Positions 4,300-5,197 of a DNA stretch of 5,197 nucleotides are shown piece after piece. Positions within the stretch are counted from its first letter, which is position 1, and every line of letters begins with the position of its first letter. The stretch spans positions 1-5,197 of the forward strand of contig DATAYA010000309.1 in the NCBI GenBank assembly GCA_036272815.1, written 5' to 3'. The DNA is from DATAYA01 sp036272815. Its GTDB lineage: Bacteria; Pseudomonadota; Alphaproteobacteria; Acetobacterales; Acetobacteraceae. The position numbers were made by a program, and so were the translations under genes. Below the pieces are notes generated by a model. That model saw only the letters and a program-made list of their open reading frames with translations. It was not told the DNA's origin and did not search any database.

Positions 4300-5197
4300 T
4301 CAAGCCAGCCACGCCGGAACCGGCAGGTTCTTTCCCCGCAGGAATTCCGGATTGAACAGCTTGGACTGATACCGCCCGCCGCCGTCGGACAGCACGGTGA
4401 CGACGGTGTGGCCCGGCCCGAGGTCGCGCGCCACCCGGATCGCGGCCGCGATGTTGATGCCGGCCGAGGTGCCGACCGACAGCCCCTCATGGATCAGCAC
4501 GTCATAGATCTGCTCCAGCGCCTCCGCATCCGTGATGCGCACCGCATCGTCGATCGTCACCCCCTCGAGGTTCTCCGGCACGCGCGACTGGCCGATCCCC
4601 TCGGTGATGGAGCTGCCCTCCACGGTCAGATCGCCGGACTTGACCCAGCCGTACAGCGCGCTGCCCTCGGGGTCGGCAAGCACGATCCGCACCTCGGGCC
4701 GCTTCGCCTTCAGTGCGAGCGAAACTCCGGCGAGCGTGCCGCCGGTGCCGCAGGCGCAGGTGAAGGCGTCGATGCGTCCCCCCGTCTGCGCCCAGATTTC
4801 CGGCCCGGTGGTGCTGCGGTGGCCCTCGCGGTTGGCGAGATTGTCGAACTGATTGGCCCAGAAAGCGCCCATCTCCTTGGCGAGCCGGGCGGAGAAATGG
4901 ACGTAGTTGCCGGGATCGCGATAGGGCTTGGCGGGCACCAGGCGCAGGTCGGCGCCGATCATGCGCAGGAATTCGATCTTCTCGCGGCTCTGGGTCTCGG
5001 GCATCACGATCACGCTGCGGTAGCCTCGGGCATTGGCGACCAGCGTCAGGCCGATGCCGGTGTTGCCGGCGGTGCCCTCGACAATGCTGCCGCCCGGCTT
5101 CAGCACACCGCGCTTCTCGGCATCGGTGATGATGTAGAGCCCGGCGCGATCCTTCACCGATCCGCCGGGATTCATGAATTCGGCCTTGCCGAGGATG
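4300..5197 (-). CDS. cysK: Cysteine synthase (PLP-dependent, CysK-like), 5' end beyond window edge
   Basis: Fold-type II PLP enzyme predicted to make L-cysteine and acetate from O-acetylserine and sulfide in the cytoplasm. The visible 298 residues start inside the conserved ILGKAEFMNPGGSVKDRAG segment, whose Lys (codon 5152-5154) forms the internal aldimine with PLP. After it come the substrate-loop motif VEGTAGNTGIGL, the MPETQSREK block, the NQFDNLANREGH segment, the phosphate-binding glycine loop CGTGGTLAG, the GIGQSRVPENL segment and the C-terminal LSDGGGRYQSKLFN. Roughly the first 40-50 residues are missing beyond position 5197; an internal ATG at 5175 is not the start, because the conserved motif extends upstream of it. 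The substrate loop reads EGTAGNTG rather than the PTSGNTG of enteric CysK, and the C-terminal motif SDGGGRYQSK differs from PSSGERYLST. This suggests a divergent subgroup closer to the fungal or cysteine-synthase-2-like type, so the symbol is approximate. A cystathionine beta-synthase-like activity cannot be excluded. The stop codon is followed by the hairpin cluster. Confidence 0.9.
   Translation of the reverse strand, partial: ILGKAEFMNPGGSVKDRAGLYIITDAEKRGVLKPGGSIVEGTAGNTGIGLTLVANARGYRSVIVMPETQSREKIEFLRMIGADLRLVPAKPYRDPGNYVHFSARLAKEMGAFWANQFDNLANREGHRSTTGPEIWAQTGGRIDAFTCACGTGGTLAGVSLALKAKRPEVRIVLADPEGSALYGWVKSGDLTVEGSSITEGIGQSRVPENLEGVTIDDAVRITDAEALEQIYDVLIHEGLSVGTSAGINIAAAIRVARDLGPGHTVVTVLSDGGGRYQSKLFNPEFLRGKNLPVPAWLA

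Noticed and set aside
3765..4490. 241-residue minus-strand frame spanning the DUF423 gene and the end of cysteine synthase
   Set aside because: It is a different frame from both genes and is Arg/Ala/Gly-rich noise.

Overview
The window is high-GC, densely coding bacterial DNA. Protein content and codon use suggest an alphaproteobacterium, most plausibly an Acetobacteraceae/Rhodospirillales-type organism. That guess rests on the GC-rich third positions, an HWE-family histidine kinase (a family concentrated in alphaproteobacteria) and a hairpin-rich intergenic repeat of a style I associate with that group. It is an inference, not a database result.

Layout from left to right. Positions 1-131 are non-coding, visibly lower in GC than the rest, and may carry the edge of a mobile element. 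Positions 132-2314 hold two tandem paralogous amidohydrolase-2 (PF04909-type, TIM-barrel) genes on the minus strand. They overlap by four bases (ATGA), so they form a translationally coupled pair. Positions 2315-2656 are a divergent intergenic region with a perfect 16-bp tandem duplication and some weak operator-like repeats. Positions 2657-3778 (plus strand) encode a soluble HWE histidine kinase whose N-terminal receiver domain has lost its phosphoacceptor Asp (replaced by Glu), its acidic pair and its conserved Lys. Its stop codon meets a convergent small membrane-protein gene (DUF423/TMEM256-like, minus strand) across a 25-bp tandem duplication. Between that gene and the last one lies a cluster of four strong stem-loops. 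The window closes with most of a cysteine synthase gene (minus strand), whose 5' end lies beyond the right edge.

Functional links. The two amidohydrolases probably act in one pathway, perhaps hydrolysis or decarboxylation of a small organic or aromatic acid, but the substrate cannot be read from the sequence. The kinase is an orphan here: no response regulator or sigma-factor gene is adjacent. Cysteine synthase and the DUF423 gene are co-directional and could share a transcript, but they are separated by the hairpin cluster. I see no evidence of a defence system, CRISPR array, RNA gene or secretion cluster. The most noteworthy items are the degenerate receiver on the HWE kinase, the multi-hairpin element next to an uncertain start codon, and the tandem duplication between the convergent stop codons.
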